Shown in pieces: positions 33,666-45,050 of a DNA stretch of 64,000 nucleotides. The DNA lies in the NCBI RefSeq assembly GCF_035825295.1, contig NZ_JAYMGI010000002.1, forward strand, positions 5,633,501-5,697,500, in the 5' to 3' direction. This stretch comes from Actinacidiphila sp. DG2A-62 (lineage in GTDB: Bacteria; Actinomycetota; Actinomycetes; Streptomycetales; Streptomycetaceae). Position 1 is the first letter of the stretch. The number at the start of each line of letters is the position of its first letter. The notes under the pieces were generated by a model. The model was not told where the DNA came from, did no database searches, and was given only the letters and a program-made list of their open reading frames with translations. Made by a program: the position numbers and the translations under genes.

Positions 33666-34133
33666 ATGAGCATCGAGTTCACGATGTGGCAGATCAGCCC
33701 GGCGGCGTACGCGAACGCCAGGGAAAGGGGGGTGTTGGGGCCCGAGCGGGTGGCCGTGGAAGAGGGGGTGGCCAAGGACTGGGACGTGCTGGTCCGCATC
33801 CTGGCGGACGGCCGGGTCGCGCTGCCGGTGACGGGCGCGGCGCGGGCGATCGCCGGGGGTGAGGTCCTCCCGTACGACGAGATGGACTACGGGGGCACGC
33901 GGGTGCTGTCGCCCGCGCTGGTGCGAGAAGTGGCGGGTGAGCTGGCCGAGATCGGCGACGCCGACGTCGAAAGCCGTTACCGCACCGTGGACTTCACGGA
34001 CTGCTACGGCACGAACGAGGGCGGCGCGCACGCCAGCCCGGTGGAGCACTACCTGACCTCCTTCCACGAGCTGCGCGACTTCTACACGTCCGCCGCGAAG
34101 GCGGGCGACGCGATGGCGGTGTGGCTGGGCTGA
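33666..34133 (+). CDS. DUF1877 (YfbM-like) protein, possible immunity protein
   Basis: The 155-residue protein begins MSIEFTMWQISPAAYANA and has the family pattern VLRDWD-like DVLVRILADG, EVLPYDEMDYGGTRVLSP and HASPVEHYLTSFHELRDFY. DUF1877 proteins are small, soluble and often found beside polymorphic toxins. The gene appears intact with AGTGGAGACAAGGAC before ATG 33666. It lies just after an RHS remnant, so an orphan immunity protein is likely. Specificity is not known. Confidence 0.75.
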   Translation: MSIEFTMWQISPAAYANARERGVLGPERVAVEEGVAKDWDVLVRILADGRVALPVTGAARAIAGGEVLPYDEMDYGGTRVLSPALVREVAGELAEIGDADVESRYRTVDFTDCYGTNEGGAHASPVEHYLTSFHELRDFYTSAAKAGDAMAVWLG

Positions 34134-34192
34134 GGCCGGCGGCGCGCCCCCAGACAGCCGCCAGGTCCCACGCTGACGGTAAAGGACACAGG

Positions 34193-34232
34193 TCAGCGCA
34201 CTGTCCGCCACTGTCTCAGCGCACTGTCCGCC
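34193..34232. repeat. 17-base direct repeat
   Basis: TCAGCGCACTGTCCGCC occurs at 34193-34209 and again at 34216-34232. It lies in the otherwise empty gap after the DUF1877 gene. It may be a duplication scar linked to loss of the toxin locus. Confidence 0.7.
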
Positions 34233-34309
34233 GTTCTCTGCGGCGCCGGGCGCCCGGAACTGGCGGCGCCAGGACGGCGAGCGGGTCCGCCGCGTGCCCG
34301 GGCGGCGGC

Positions 34310-35050
34310 TCAGTAGGCCCTCGTCCGGCGGGCGATCAGCACCTCGATCCCGTCCAGGACCCGGGTCAGGCCGAAGTCCACGTCGTCCTCGTCGACGGCG
34401 TCGTCGTACTCGTCGCGCGTCATCATGGCCGCCAGAAGGGGGTATCCGTGCTCCTGCAGGAGCGGTCGGAGGAACCGCGCCACGGCGGCCGACCGGACCG
34501 GTGCCGCGGTGCTCTCGCGCACATCGCGGCGGGCGGCCGCGATGCGCCGCGCGTAGCCGTCGAGCAGCAGCGCGCACCCCAGCGACTCGGCTGAGCCGAG
34601 CCCGGCGCCGGTGAGTGCCTCCAGCAGCACCTCCGTCCAGCGCAGCAGGTTCGGCGTCACGGGCGCCCCGCGGATGGGCAGGTCGGGCAGCCACGGGTGG
34701 ACGTCGCACCGCTCGATCATCGCCCTGGTCCAGGCGGCGGCCGCGGCCCGCCACCCGTCCGTGCCGGCCAGGTCCGGGGCCGGACCCCACGCGGCTTCGG
34801 CGAGGAGCACCAGAAGCTCGTCCCGCGAGCTGACGTACCGGTAGACCGCGTTCGCGGTGAGCCCCACCCGCCTGGCGACGTTCGGCATGGACAGCGCCGC
34901 GAAGCCCTCCGCGTCGGCCAGCGCGACGGCCGCCTCGACGATTCCCTCGACGCTCTGCGACGGCTTCCGGCCCAGCCGTCCCGACTTGGCGGACAGGCCC
35001 CAGGCCAGCGCGAGGCCGGGCGGCAGCTGCTCGTCGTCGCTCGTCGTCAT
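34310..35050 (-). CDS. TetR-family transcriptional regulator
   Basis: The 246-residue protein has a helix-turn-helix (FAALSMPNVARRVGLTANAVYRYV, visible as SMPNVARRVGLTANAVYRY at about 55-73) and a TetR_C_11-like C-terminal domain of the tetracycline-repressor type (WLPDLPIRGAPVTPNLLRW, LLLDGYARRIA). ATG 35050 has GGAGA nine bases upstream. It diverges from the carboxylesterase gene across 107 bases holding a candidate operator, so the esterase is the probable target. Confidence 0.87.
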   Translation of the reverse strand: MTTSDDEQLPPGLALAWGLSAKSGRLGRKPSQSVEGIVEAAVALADAEGFAALSMPNVARRVGLTANAVYRYVSSRDELLVLLAEAAWGPAPDLAGTDGWRAAAAAWTRAMIERCDVHPWLPDLPIRGAPVTPNLLRWTEVLLEALTGAGLGSAESLGCALLLDGYARRIAAARRDVRESTAAPVRSAAVARFLRPLLQEHGYPLLAAMMTRDEYDDAVDEDDVDFGLTRVLDGIEVLIARRTRAY

Positions 35051-35106
35051 CGGCGTCGTCTCCGCGTCCCGCCCGCCAGGGGGCGTCGACTTCGTGGGCA
35101 CCTCGC

Positions 35107-35121
35107 ACTTTATATTAGTGT
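35107..35121. promoter_or_regulatory. AT-rich divergent promoter and candidate TetR operator
   Basis: CACTTTATATTAGTG has complementary CACT and AGTG arms around an AT-rich centre. It is the only AT-rich stretch between the tetR gene and the esterase gene and can supply -10 elements in both directions. Confidence 0.5.
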
Positions 35122-35157
35122 GGGCCGCACACGAATTGTTCGAGGAGGTGAACACCG

Positions 35158-36851
35158 ATGAATCCGCTCGGTCGCGAGCCCTCCGCGCCGTATCGCAAGC
35201 CCTCCGCACCCCGTCGCAGGCCACCGGCCGCGGCGCGGCGCCCGCGCGCCCTGCTCGCCGCCCTGCTGTGCGGCGCCATGCTCAGCGGCGCGGCCGGCTG
35301 CACGCGGGCGGCCCACCACGCCGAAGCCGGCCGGGACGCCGCCGCCCCGGTGGTCAGGACGGACACCGGCCTGGTCGAGGGCCGCCTCGGCTCGGACACC
35401 CGGCTGTTCCAGGGCATCCCCTATGCCGCCCCGCCGGTCGGGAAGCTGCGCTGGGCGTCGCCCCGGCCGGCCGCGTCCTGGTCGGGTGTGCGGAAGGCGA
35501 CCGCGCCCGGCCACCGGTGCGCACAGGCGGCCGGGCTCATCGACCAGGAGAGCGCCAGCGAGGACTGCCTCTATCTGAACGTCACCACGCCCGCGCACGT
35601 CGGCGCCCGCGGTCTGCCGGTGATGGTGTGGATCCACGGCAACGGCTTCATCAACGGCGCCGGAAGCCTCTACGACGCACAGCGCCTGGCCGCCCTGGGC
35701 AGGGTGGTCGTGGTCAGCTTCAAACTACCGGCTCGGCGTCCTCGGATTCCTCGGCCACCCCGCGCTCGACCACGGGCCTGCCGCCCACCTGTCGGGCAAC
35801 TTCGGACTGGAGGACCAGCAGGCCGCCCTGCGGTGGGTGAAGCGCAACGCGGCGGCCTTCGGCGGCGACCCCGCGAACGTCACGCTGTTCGGCGAGTCGG
35901 CCGGCGGCACCAGCGTCTGCGCGCATCTCGTGGCGCCGGGCTCGGCCGGCCTGTTCCACAAGGCCATCCTGCAGAGCGCCCAGTGCACCGGGCGCGCATG
36001 GTCGCCGGGGCCGCCGACCTGGTTCCCGCTGCCGCGCGCCGAACGCGAGCGGCACGGGCTCGACGTGGCGGCCGAGGTCGGCTGCTCCGACGCGAGGACG
36101 GCAGCGGCCTGCCTGCGCGCCGTACCCGTGAAAGACCTCCTCAAGTGGTCCGACTACGGGCTCGGGTCAGGGCCGGCGGTCGGCGGCGGCGTCCTGCCCG
36201 TCAGCCCCGAACAGGCCTTCGCCACCGGCCGCTTCCACCGGGGTCCCGGTCATCCAGGGAACCACCCGCGACGAACACCGCCTGTTCACCGCCGCCATCG
36301 AGGCCGCCACCGGCCGGACCACGACCGACGCCTCCTACCGGCAGCAGGTCCGGACCCTCTTCTCCCCGGCCGACGCCGCCCGCGTCCTGGCCCGCTACCC
36401 CGCCGACCGCTTCCGCTCCCCAGGCGAGGCGCTGTCCGCCGTCGTCACCGACTGGGCCTGGGGATGCACGGTCCTCGATCGGGACCGGGCCCTGGACCGG
36501 TACGTGCCGACCTACGCATACGAGTTCGACGACGACGCGGCCCCCTGGTTCAGCACCCTGAAGAAGCCCGACTTCCCCACCGGGGCGTTCCACGGCAGCG
36601 AGCTGCAGTACCTCTTCGCCGACGGGCAGCTCCCCGGCCCGGCCACGCCCGCCCAACACCGGCTCGCGGACACGATGATCCGCTACTGGGCCCGGTTCGC
36701 CGCCACCGGCGACCCGAACGGCCCCGGCGCCGCCCCCTGGCCGCGGTTCGGCGCCGGCCGCCACGTCACCTCGCTGCGACCGGACAGGACCGAACCGGCC
36801 GATCTCGACCGCGAGCACCGGTGCGGCTTCTGGCGGACCGTCGGCGGTTGA
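35158..36851 (+). pseudogene. type B carboxylesterase lipoprotein, two frameshifts
   Basis: The intact protein would have about 564 residues. A lipobox LSGAAGC (about 42-48) is followed by family segments FQGIPYAAPPVGKLRW, SEDCLYLNV, VMVWIHGNGF and the nucleophile elbow FGESAGG. Frame 1 ends its sense at VVVVSF (35721), where one extra base in TTCAAAC shifts NYRLGVLGFLGHPAL to frame 2. A second extra base near 36241 (CGGGGTCCC) shifts VPVIQGTTRDEH to frame 3, which runs to the stop at 36849-36851. Both shifts are in homopolymers. The remaining sequence is well conserved, so the damage is recent or a sequencing error. Confidence 0.85.
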
Positions 36852-37014
36852 CCCGTCGCGGCGCCGGCGCCCGCCGGGCCCGAACCCGCTGATCGCCCGC
36901 CCGGCGGCGACGGCGCTGCGGGACACCGGACACGCCGACGGCATCCCGTCGATGACCAGCGCTTACCGGACAGCCTTGGGGGCGGCCGCGCCTCGTCGTG
37001 GGATGATGCCGGGC

Positions 37015-39045
<2,031 letters not shown>

Positions 39046-39156
39046 CGCGGGGCGTCGCGCCCCTGACGGCGGGTGACCGGTGCCGGCCGACCGGCGACCG
39101 GCGCCGGGCCGACCGGCGTCCGGCGCCGTGCCGGCCGGTGGGAGAGGATGGAGCGC

Positions 39157-40848
39157 ATGGACCTGGTGCTGCGCGGCGCGCGCGTGATCGACGGCACGGG
39201 CGGGCGCTCGTACACCGCGGACGTCGGCGTGGCGATCGGCCCGGACGGCGCCGGCCGCATCGCCGAGATCCGCCGGGAGCCCGGGGGAGCGGGCGGCGGC
39301 ACGGGCACGGGTTCGGGCACACGCCCAGGCGCGGCCGGCACGGGCGGCGGCACCCGCGGCGGCGCGGGGACGCGGCGGCTCGGCGGGCGCCGGGTGGTCG
39401 ACGCCGACGGTCTCGCCCTCGCGCCCGGCTTCATCGACATGCACGCGCACAGCGACCTCGCGCTGCTGCGCGACCCCGGCCACGAGGCCAAGGCCGCGCA
39501 GGGCGTCACGCTGGAGGTGCTCGGTCAGGACGGCCTGTCCTACGCGCCCGTCGACGACACCGTGCTGGCCGCGCTGCGCACCCAGCTCGCCGGCTGGAAC
39601 GGCGACGGCGGCGTGGACTTCGACTGGCGCACCGTCGGCGGCTACCTCGACCGGCTGGACCGCGGCGTCGCCGTCAACGCCGCCTACCTCGTGCCCCAGG
39701 GCACCGTCCGCGCCCTCGCGATGGGCTTCGACGACCGGCCGCCGACGCCCGCCGAACTGGAGCGGATGCGCCGACTCGTCGCCCAGGGACTGGCGGAGGG
39801 CGCGGTCGGCCTGTCCTCCGGACTCACCTACACGCCCGGGATGTACGCCACCGACGCCGAACTCGCCGCGCTGCTGCGGGTGGTGGCCGACCACGGCGGC
39901 TACTACTGCCCGCACCACCGCAGTTACGGCAAGGGCGCCCTCGACGCCTACACGCAGATGCTGGCGCTCGCCGAACGCACCGGCTGCGCCCTGCACCTGG
40001 CGCACGCCACGATGAACTTCGACGTCAACAAGGGCCGCGCGGCAGACCTGTTGGCGCTGCTGGACGCGGCGATCGCGCGCGGCGCGGACGTCACCCTCGA
40101 CAGCTACCCGTACACCGCGGGATGCACCACCCTCGCGGCGCTGCTGCCCAGTTGGGCCGCGTCCGGCGGACCCGAGGCGACCCTGCGGCGGCTGCGCGAC
40201 GACGCCACCGCGGAGCGCATCCGGCACGCGCTGGAGGTCGAGGGCTCCGACGGCAGCCACGGCGTGCCGATGGACTGGAGCACCATCGAGGTCTCCGGTG
40301 TGGGCGACCCGGCCGACCCCGCGCTCGCCGGGTACGTCGGCCGCCGGCTGGACGGCTGGGCGTCCGCCCGCGCGCTGCTGCTCGCCGACCGGCTGGGCAC
40401 CACGATCCTCCAGCACGTCGGCGACGAGGCCAACGTCGCCGCGATCATGCGGCACCCCGCGCACACCGCGGGCTCGGACGGCATCCTGCACGGCGCCAAG
40501 CCGCACCCGCGGGCGTACGGCACCTTCCCCGAGTACCTCGGCCGCTACAGCCGGGAGTCGGGGGTGCTCGGCCTGGAGGAGTGCGTCGCGCACCTGACCG
40601 GGCGGCCCGCGGCCCGGTTGCGGCTGCCCGACCGCGGCCTGGTCCGCGAGGGCTACCGGGCCGACCTGGTGCTCTTCGACCCGGCCGAGGTCGCCTCCCG
40701 CGCCACCTACGACCGGCCGCGCGCCCTGCCGGCCGGCATCCCGTACGTGCTGGTCGACGGCCGCTTCGTCATGGACGGGGGCCGCCGGACGGCGGAGCTG
40801 CCGGGCCGCTCGGTCCGCCGTACTCCGTGGCCGGCCCCGGCGGGCTGA
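39157..40848 (+). CDS. N-acyl-D-amino-acid deacylase (D-aminoacylase family)
   Basis: The 563-residue amidohydrolase hydrolyses N-acyl-D-amino acids to D-amino acids. Metal-site segments are GFIDMHAHSDLAL (about 90-102), LHLAHATM, ILQHVGDEANVAAI and HTAGSDGILHGAKPHPR. A Gly-rich insertion at residues ~46-75 (GGTGTGSGTRP...) is unusual. ATG 39157 is preferred to 39148 because GGAGAGG (39141-39147) is ten bases upstream. The 3' end overlaps the convergent KAP gene by 80 bases. Specificity for D-amino acids is inferred from family. Confidence 0.87.
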   Translation: MDLVLRGARVIDGTGGRSYTADVGVAIGPDGAGRIAEIRREPGGAGGGTGTGSGTRPGAAGTGGGTRGGAGTRRLGGRRVVDADGLALAPGFIDMHAHSDLALLRDPGHEAKAAQGVTLEVLGQDGLSYAPVDDTVLAALRTQLAGWNGDGGVDFDWRTVGGYLDRLDRGVAVNAAYLVPQGTVRALAMGFDDRPPTPAELERMRRLVAQGLAEGAVGLSSGLTYTPGMYATDAELAALLRVVADHGGYYCPHHRSYGKGALDAYTQMLALAERTGCALHLAHATMNFDVNKGRAADLLALLDAAIARGADVTLDSYPYTAGCTTLAALLPSWAASGGPEATLRRLRDDATAERIRHALEVEGSDGSHGVPMDWSTIEVSGVGDPADPALAGYVGRRLDGWASARALLLADRLGTTILQHVGDEANVAAIMRHPAHTAGSDGILHGAKPHPRAYGTFPEYLGRYSRESGVLGLEECVAHLTGRPAARLRLPDRGLVREGYRADLVLFDPAEVASRATYDRPRALPAGIPYVLVDGRFVMDGGRRTAELPGRSVRRTPWPAPAG

Positions 40849-43705
40849 CCGCCCGGCCGCCGGAGGGCTCCTCCCCGCCCGGGTACGGGGACGGCGCGCC
40901 CGAGGGGGACGGCGCGCCCGGGTACGGGGACGGCGCGCCCGAGGGGGGCGGGGGTGCGCCCGAGGGGGTCCGCGCGGTCACGGCCAGGTCGTACGCCGCC
41001 TCCGCCAGGGCGTCGACGTCGCCGACGAGGACGCCGCCCACGCGGTCGGCCAGTCGCTGCGCCGAGGGCGTGACCCGCGGGCTGTAGAGCACCAGGCTCG
41101 GCGGCGCGGCGCCGAACGCGGCGCCGCGCTCCAGGCGTTCGACGGTGTAGCGGTCCATCGCCGCCAGCAGGCACACCGCCACGGCCCGGCCGTCCGCCTC
41201 CACCCTCAGCGGGAACGGCTCCACGCCGCGCACCGTGAGCCCGAGCCGCCGCAACTGCTCGGACAGCCGCGCGACGACCGGCGGTTCGAAGCCGATCAGG
41301 TCCACCGGAAGCGCCGAGCCCTCCGCGACCGGCACGACCTGGCGGCGCTGCTGCGCCTGCTGCTTCTGCGCAGGCTGGTACCAGGCCGGCGCCGGCCCCG
41401 CCTGCTCCGCCTCCTCCACCTCGGCCGCGCCCTCCTCCAACGCCGGCGCGACCGGCGACGCCGGCCCCGCCTCGCGCGCCCGGCCCGCGCCGCCCTCCGG
41501 CACCGGCTCGCCCGGATAGGGCGACGGGTCGAACGACGACCGGTACGGCGTCCCGTACGGCGGCGTGGGCGTCCGCGGGTCCGGCGCCGGGTACGCGGGC
41601 GGCAGCCGCGGGGACTGCGGGGAGTGCCCGAACGACTGCGGCGCCCCGGCCTGAGCCGCCGGGGCGTTCCCGTACGGGCTGTCCGGCGCGCGGCCCGTCC
41701 ACGGCGGCGGCAGCGGTTGCTCCGGCCCAGACGTTCCCGACGCCCCGGCCGGCGCCCGCCCCCGCGGACGCGGGGGTCCGGTCCGGCCCGCTCGTGTCGC
41801 TGCCCGTGTACCAGGCGGGCGGCGCGTCATCGATCTCGAACGTGCCGGTGACGTCGACGTCGACGTCGACACCGTCGCCGTCCCCTCGCCCCGCCTCGTC
41901 CGCGTCGCGGTCGGCGTCCCCCGCGTCCGCCTCCGCGGGCTCCGCCGCTTCTGCGGGCTCCGCGGGCTCCGCGTCCTCCCTCTCCTCCGCGGCGGGTTCC
42001 AGCGGCCCGGGGGAGGGGCCGGCCCCTGTGGGTACGGCTGCGGGTACGGCACCCCCTGCTGCTCGTACGGCGACCCGGCCCCGTACGGCGACCCGGCGAC
42101 GGATGGCGACCCGGCGACGGATGGCGACCCGGCCCCGTACGGCGACCCGGCCCCGTACGGCGCCGCCCCCTGGCCGTACGGCACCCCCTGGCCGTACGGC
42201 GGCTGCGGGTCGACGCCCGGGTAGAGGTAGGCCGGGACGCTGCGGCCGGTGGGGATCGGGGCGTGGTCGATGCCCTCGCGCAGGCGGCGCAGCACGAGCC
42301 GGGACTCGGGCAGCGCCGCCAGCTCGTCGACCAGCGACACGAACGCCGGGTCGGCGGCCAGCCCGGGGAAGTCCGTGGGCAGCTGCTGCTCCAGCATGAG
42401 CAGGGTCTGCGTCCGCTGGTCCGGCGCGGACAGCGGGAAGGCCGGCGCCCCCAGCCCGTACCCGCCGAGGAAGCGGGACACGTCGGTGGCGGCCTGCGGG
42501 CTCCACGGCCCGGTGTGCAGCAGGTGGCGGCGCACCGCGCGGTAGGTGCGGAACTCCTCGACCACGTCGGCGGCCGCGCCGAACGCCCCGTCGCCGCCGG
42601 CCCCGCCGGGACCCGCGGGCGTGGTCATCATCCGGTAGAAGTCGGGGTAGAGGTACTGCAGCAGCAGCGTGCGGATGACCGCCTCGGGCTGCACCCCGGA
42701 CCAGATCGGGTTCAGCGACGCCTCCAGCAGCAGCCCGTTGACCAGGCGCTTGACCCGGCGCGGGTTGCGGGCCGCGCGGTAGGCGAGCAGTTCCACCAGG
42801 CGGTCGTCGAGCATCGCGGCGATGCCGGCCCGCTCGGCGCACGCGCGCACGTACGCGTGGATGTCCCGGCCGCTGGGCACCGGGATGCGGTAGCTGGTCT
42901 GGAAGATCTTCTCGGCGAACGCGGCGCCGGTGGGGGAGAGGTCGCGCAGCAGCCCGCCGGGGCCGACCGCCGCGCGGTCGATGCCGATCACGAACGCGAG
43001 CCCCGGCACGTCCAGGTAGACCTTCACCGCCTCGCACACCGCGAGGAAGGTGTCCTCGCCGCACCGGTCCAGGTCGTCGATGAAGACCACCAGCAGCCGG
43101 CTGCGGTCGCCGCGCACCGACTGCGTCCACTCGCCGACCAGGGCGCGCAGCGCGTCGCGCATGGCGTTGCGGGAGCCGACGTCCGCGGACAGCCGGCGCC
43201 ACACCTCGTCCACCATCCCCGACACCCCGAGCGGCCCCGCGACCAGCACGGTCACCGCCCGCAGCAGGGCGGTCGCCGCGCCGCCGTCGCGCAGCCGCCG
43301 CACCCAGCGCCGCAGCACGTTGCGGTCGACCTGGGAGAGCACGGACTTGATCAGCCCCTCCAGGGCGTCCGGCCCGGTGGAGGACCAGGCGTTGTACCAG
43401 ACGGTGCTGATCTCGGGGAACTCCCGCAGCCGGGCGTCGACCAGCCGCATCAGGCTGCTCTTGCCCATGCCCCATCCGGCGTCGACGGCGAGGGTGAAGG
43501 GCGTGGCGGCCCGGGAGTCGGTGAGCAGCCGGGTCAGCGCGCCGGCCGCCCGGTAGGCGCTGAGCAGGTCCTGCTCGCGGTCGGCCAGCGGCTCGTCGTT
43601 GAGCAGCGACAGGCTCCGTCGCGGCGGCGCGCCCGGCGCCGAGGGCGGCCCGGACGGCCCGCCGTACGGGTCCGGCGCGGGCGGACGGGGGGCGGAGAAG
43701 ACCAC
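40769..43705 (-). CDS. KAP-family P-loop NTPase, two compensating frameshifts
   Basis: The ~978-residue protein starts with a Pro-rich tail. A KAP NTPase domain follows (about 40-420): Walker A DAGWGMGKSSL, Walker B LLVVFIDDLDRCGED, and NPRRVKRLVNGLLLEA near the end. No membrane helix is clearly inserted. A long linker has SPYGAG hexapeptides from 18-base repeats (about 42070-42165). Between about 42020 and 41780 the open frame reads as Arg-rich nonsense, whereas another frame reads GTFEIDDAPPAWYTGSD with proper codon use. One lost and one gained base are therefore likely. The C-terminal domain (LIGFEPPVVARLSEQLRRL to GGVLVGDVDAL) may be nuclease-like. GTG 43705 has GGGAG nine bases upstream; GTG 43723 is possible. 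Confidence 0.78.
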   Translation of the reverse strand: MVFSAPRPPAPDPYGGPSGPPSAPGAPPRRSLSLLNDEPLADREQDLLSAYRAAGALTRLLTDSRAATPFTLAVDAGWGMGKSSLMRLVDARLREFPEISTVWYNAWSSTGPDALEGLIKSVLSQVDRNVLRRWVRRLRDGGAATALLRAVTVLVAGPLGVSGMVDEVWRRLSADVGSRNAMRDALRALVGEWTQSVRGDRSRLLVVFIDDLDRCGEDTFLAVCEAVKVYLDVPGLAFVIGIDRAAVGPGGLLRDLSPTGAAFAEKIFQTSYRIPVPSGRDIHAYVRACAERAGIAAMLDDRLVELLAYRAARNPRRVKRLVNGLLLEASLNPIWSGVQPEAVIRTLLLQYLYPDFYRMMTTPAGPGGAGGDGAFGAAADVVEEFRTYRAVRRHLLHTGPWSPQAATDVSRFLGGYGLGAPAFPLSAPDQRTQTLLMLEQQLPTDFPGLAADPAFVSLVDELAALPESRLVLRRLREGIDHAPIPTGRSVPAYLYPGVDPQPPYGQGVPYGQGAAPYGAGSPYGAGSPSVAGSPSVAGSPYGAGSPYEQQGVPYPQPYPQGPAPPPGRWNPPRRRGRTRSPRSPQKRRSPRRRTRGTPTATRTRRGEGTATVSTSTSTSPARSRSMTRRPPGTRAATRAGRTGPPRPRGRAPAGASGTSGPEQPLPPPWTGRAPDSPYGNAPAAQAGAPQSFGHSPQSPRLPPAYPAPDPRTPTPPYGTPYRSSFDPSPYPGEPVPEGGAGRAREAGPASPVAPALEEGAAEVEEAEQAGPAPAWYQPAQKQQAQQRRQVVPVAEGSALPVDLIGFEPPVVARLSEQLRRLGLTVRGVEPFPLRVEADGRAVAVCLLAAMDRYTVERLERGAAFGAAPPSLVLYSPRVTPSAQRLADRVGGVLVGDVDALAEAAYDLAVTARTPSGAPPPPSGAPSPYPGAPSPSGAPSPYPGGEEPSGGRAVSPPGPATEYGGPSGPAAPPSGGPRP

Positions 43706-43781
43706 GGCAGCAGTCTCCCGCACCCCGGGCCCGCGCAGTCCCGCGTGGCGGAAAACACCGCGCGAGGCGTGAAACCTGCCC

Positions 43782-43789
43782 GTAAGGTG
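43782..43789 (+). promoter_or_regulatory. ribosome-binding site of the aminotransferase gene
   Basis: TAAGGTGA lies seven bases before ATG 43796 and decides this start, although the frame stays open about 1.5 kb further upstream. Confidence 0.55.
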
Positions 43790-43795
43790 ACCGGC

Positions 43796-45007
43796 ATGCA
43801 GGTCATCCAGTCAACGAAACTCGCGAACGTCTGCTACGAGATCCGCGGTCCGGTGCTTGAGGAGGCCATGCGGCTGGAGGCGGCCGGCCACAGCGTGCTG
43901 AAGCTGAACACCGGGAACCCGGCGATATTCGGCTTCGAGTGCCCGCCGGAGATCCTCGAGGACATGCTGCGCTCGCTGAAGGACGCGCACGGCTACGGCG
44001 ACGCCAAGGGCCTGCTCTCCGCCCGCCGCGCGGTGGTGCAGCACTACCAGACCAAGGGCGTGCCGCTCGGCGTCGAGGACGTCTACCTGGGCAACGGCGT
44101 CTCGGAGCTGATCCAGATGTCGATGCAGGCGCTGCTCGACGACGGCGACGAGGTGCTGGTCCCGGCGCCCGACTACCCGCTGTGGACCGCCTCGGTCTCG
44201 CTGGCCGGCGGCACCGCGGTGCACTACCGCTGCGACGAGCAGTCGGACTGGATGCCCGACCTGGACGACATCGAGCGCAAGGTCACCGACCGCACCAAGG
44301 CGCTGGTGATCATCAACCCGAACAACCCGACCGGCGCGGTCTACGACGACGAGATGCTGCGGGGCCTGGCCGACATCGCCCGCCGGCACCGGCTGATCGT
44401 GTGCTCGGACGAGATCTACGACAAGATCCTCTACGACGACGCGACGCACACCCCGACCGCGGCGATCGCCCCCGACCTGCTGACGCTGACCTTCAACGGC
44501 CTGTCGAAGGCCTACCGGGTGGCCGGTTACCGCAGCGGCTGGATGGCGGTGGCCGGGCCCAAGGCGCACGCGGCCAGCTACATCGAGGGCCTGACCATCC
44601 TGGCGAACATGCGGCTGTGCGCGAACATGCCGGCGCAGCACGCCATCGCCACCGCGCTGGGCGGCTACCAGTCGATCAACTCCCTGGTGCTGCCGGGCGG
44701 CCGGCTGCTCGCGCAGCGCGACGCCACGTACCGCGCGCTGCTGGACATCCCCGGGGTGACGTGCGTGAAGCCGCGCGGCGCGTTGTACGCCTTCCCCCGG
44801 CTGGACCCGCAGGTCTACAAGATCAAGGACGACCGGCAGATGGTCCTGGACCTGCTGCGGGCCGAGAAGATCATGATCGTGCACGGCACCGGCTTCAACT
44901 GGACCGAGCCGGACCACTTCCGCATCGTCACGCTGCCGCGCGCGGAGGACCTCGCGGACGCGGTCGGCCGCATCGGACGCTTCCTGGACGGCTACAGCCA
45001 GCACTGA
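43796..45007 (+). CDS. PLP-dependent aminotransferase, alanine type
   Basis: The 403-residue fold-type I enzyme moves amino groups between amino acids and 2-oxo acids; close relatives (AlaA/AlaT) make alanine from pyruvate and glutamate. Visible segments are KLNTGNPAIFGFECP, YGDAKGLLSARRAVV, PAPDYPLW, INPNNPTGAVY, CSDEIYDKILYD and the PLP lysine in FNGLSKAYRVAGYRSGW. Length is normal. The gene is convergent with pckG, with a terminator between. Confidence 0.9.
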   Translation: MQVIQSTKLANVCYEIRGPVLEEAMRLEAAGHSVLKLNTGNPAIFGFECPPEILEDMLRSLKDAHGYGDAKGLLSARRAVVQHYQTKGVPLGVEDVYLGNGVSELIQMSMQALLDDGDEVLVPAPDYPLWTASVSLAGGTAVHYRCDEQSDWMPDLDDIERKVTDRTKALVIINPNNPTGAVYDDEMLRGLADIARRHRLIVCSDEIYDKILYDDATHTPTAAIAPDLLTLTFNGLSKAYRVAGYRSGWMAVAGPKAHAASYIEGLTILANMRLCANMPAQHAIATALGGYQSINSLVLPGGRLLAQRDATYRALLDIPGVTCVKPRGALYAFPRLDPQVYKIKDDRQMVLDLLRAEKIMIVHGTGFNWTEPDHFRIVTLPRAEDLADAVGRIGRFLDGYSQH

Positions 45008-45012
45008 ACGCC

Positions 45013-45040
45013 CGCGCGGCGCGGGAGGCCGCGCCGCGCG
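45013..45040. terminator. bidirectional terminator between aminotransferase and pckG
   Basis: CGCGCGGCGCG (45013-45023) pairs perfectly with CGCGCCGCGCG (45030-45040) around a six-base loop. It fills the 43-base gap between convergent stops. Confidence 0.75.
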
Positions 45041-45050
45041 AGCGGAGTCC

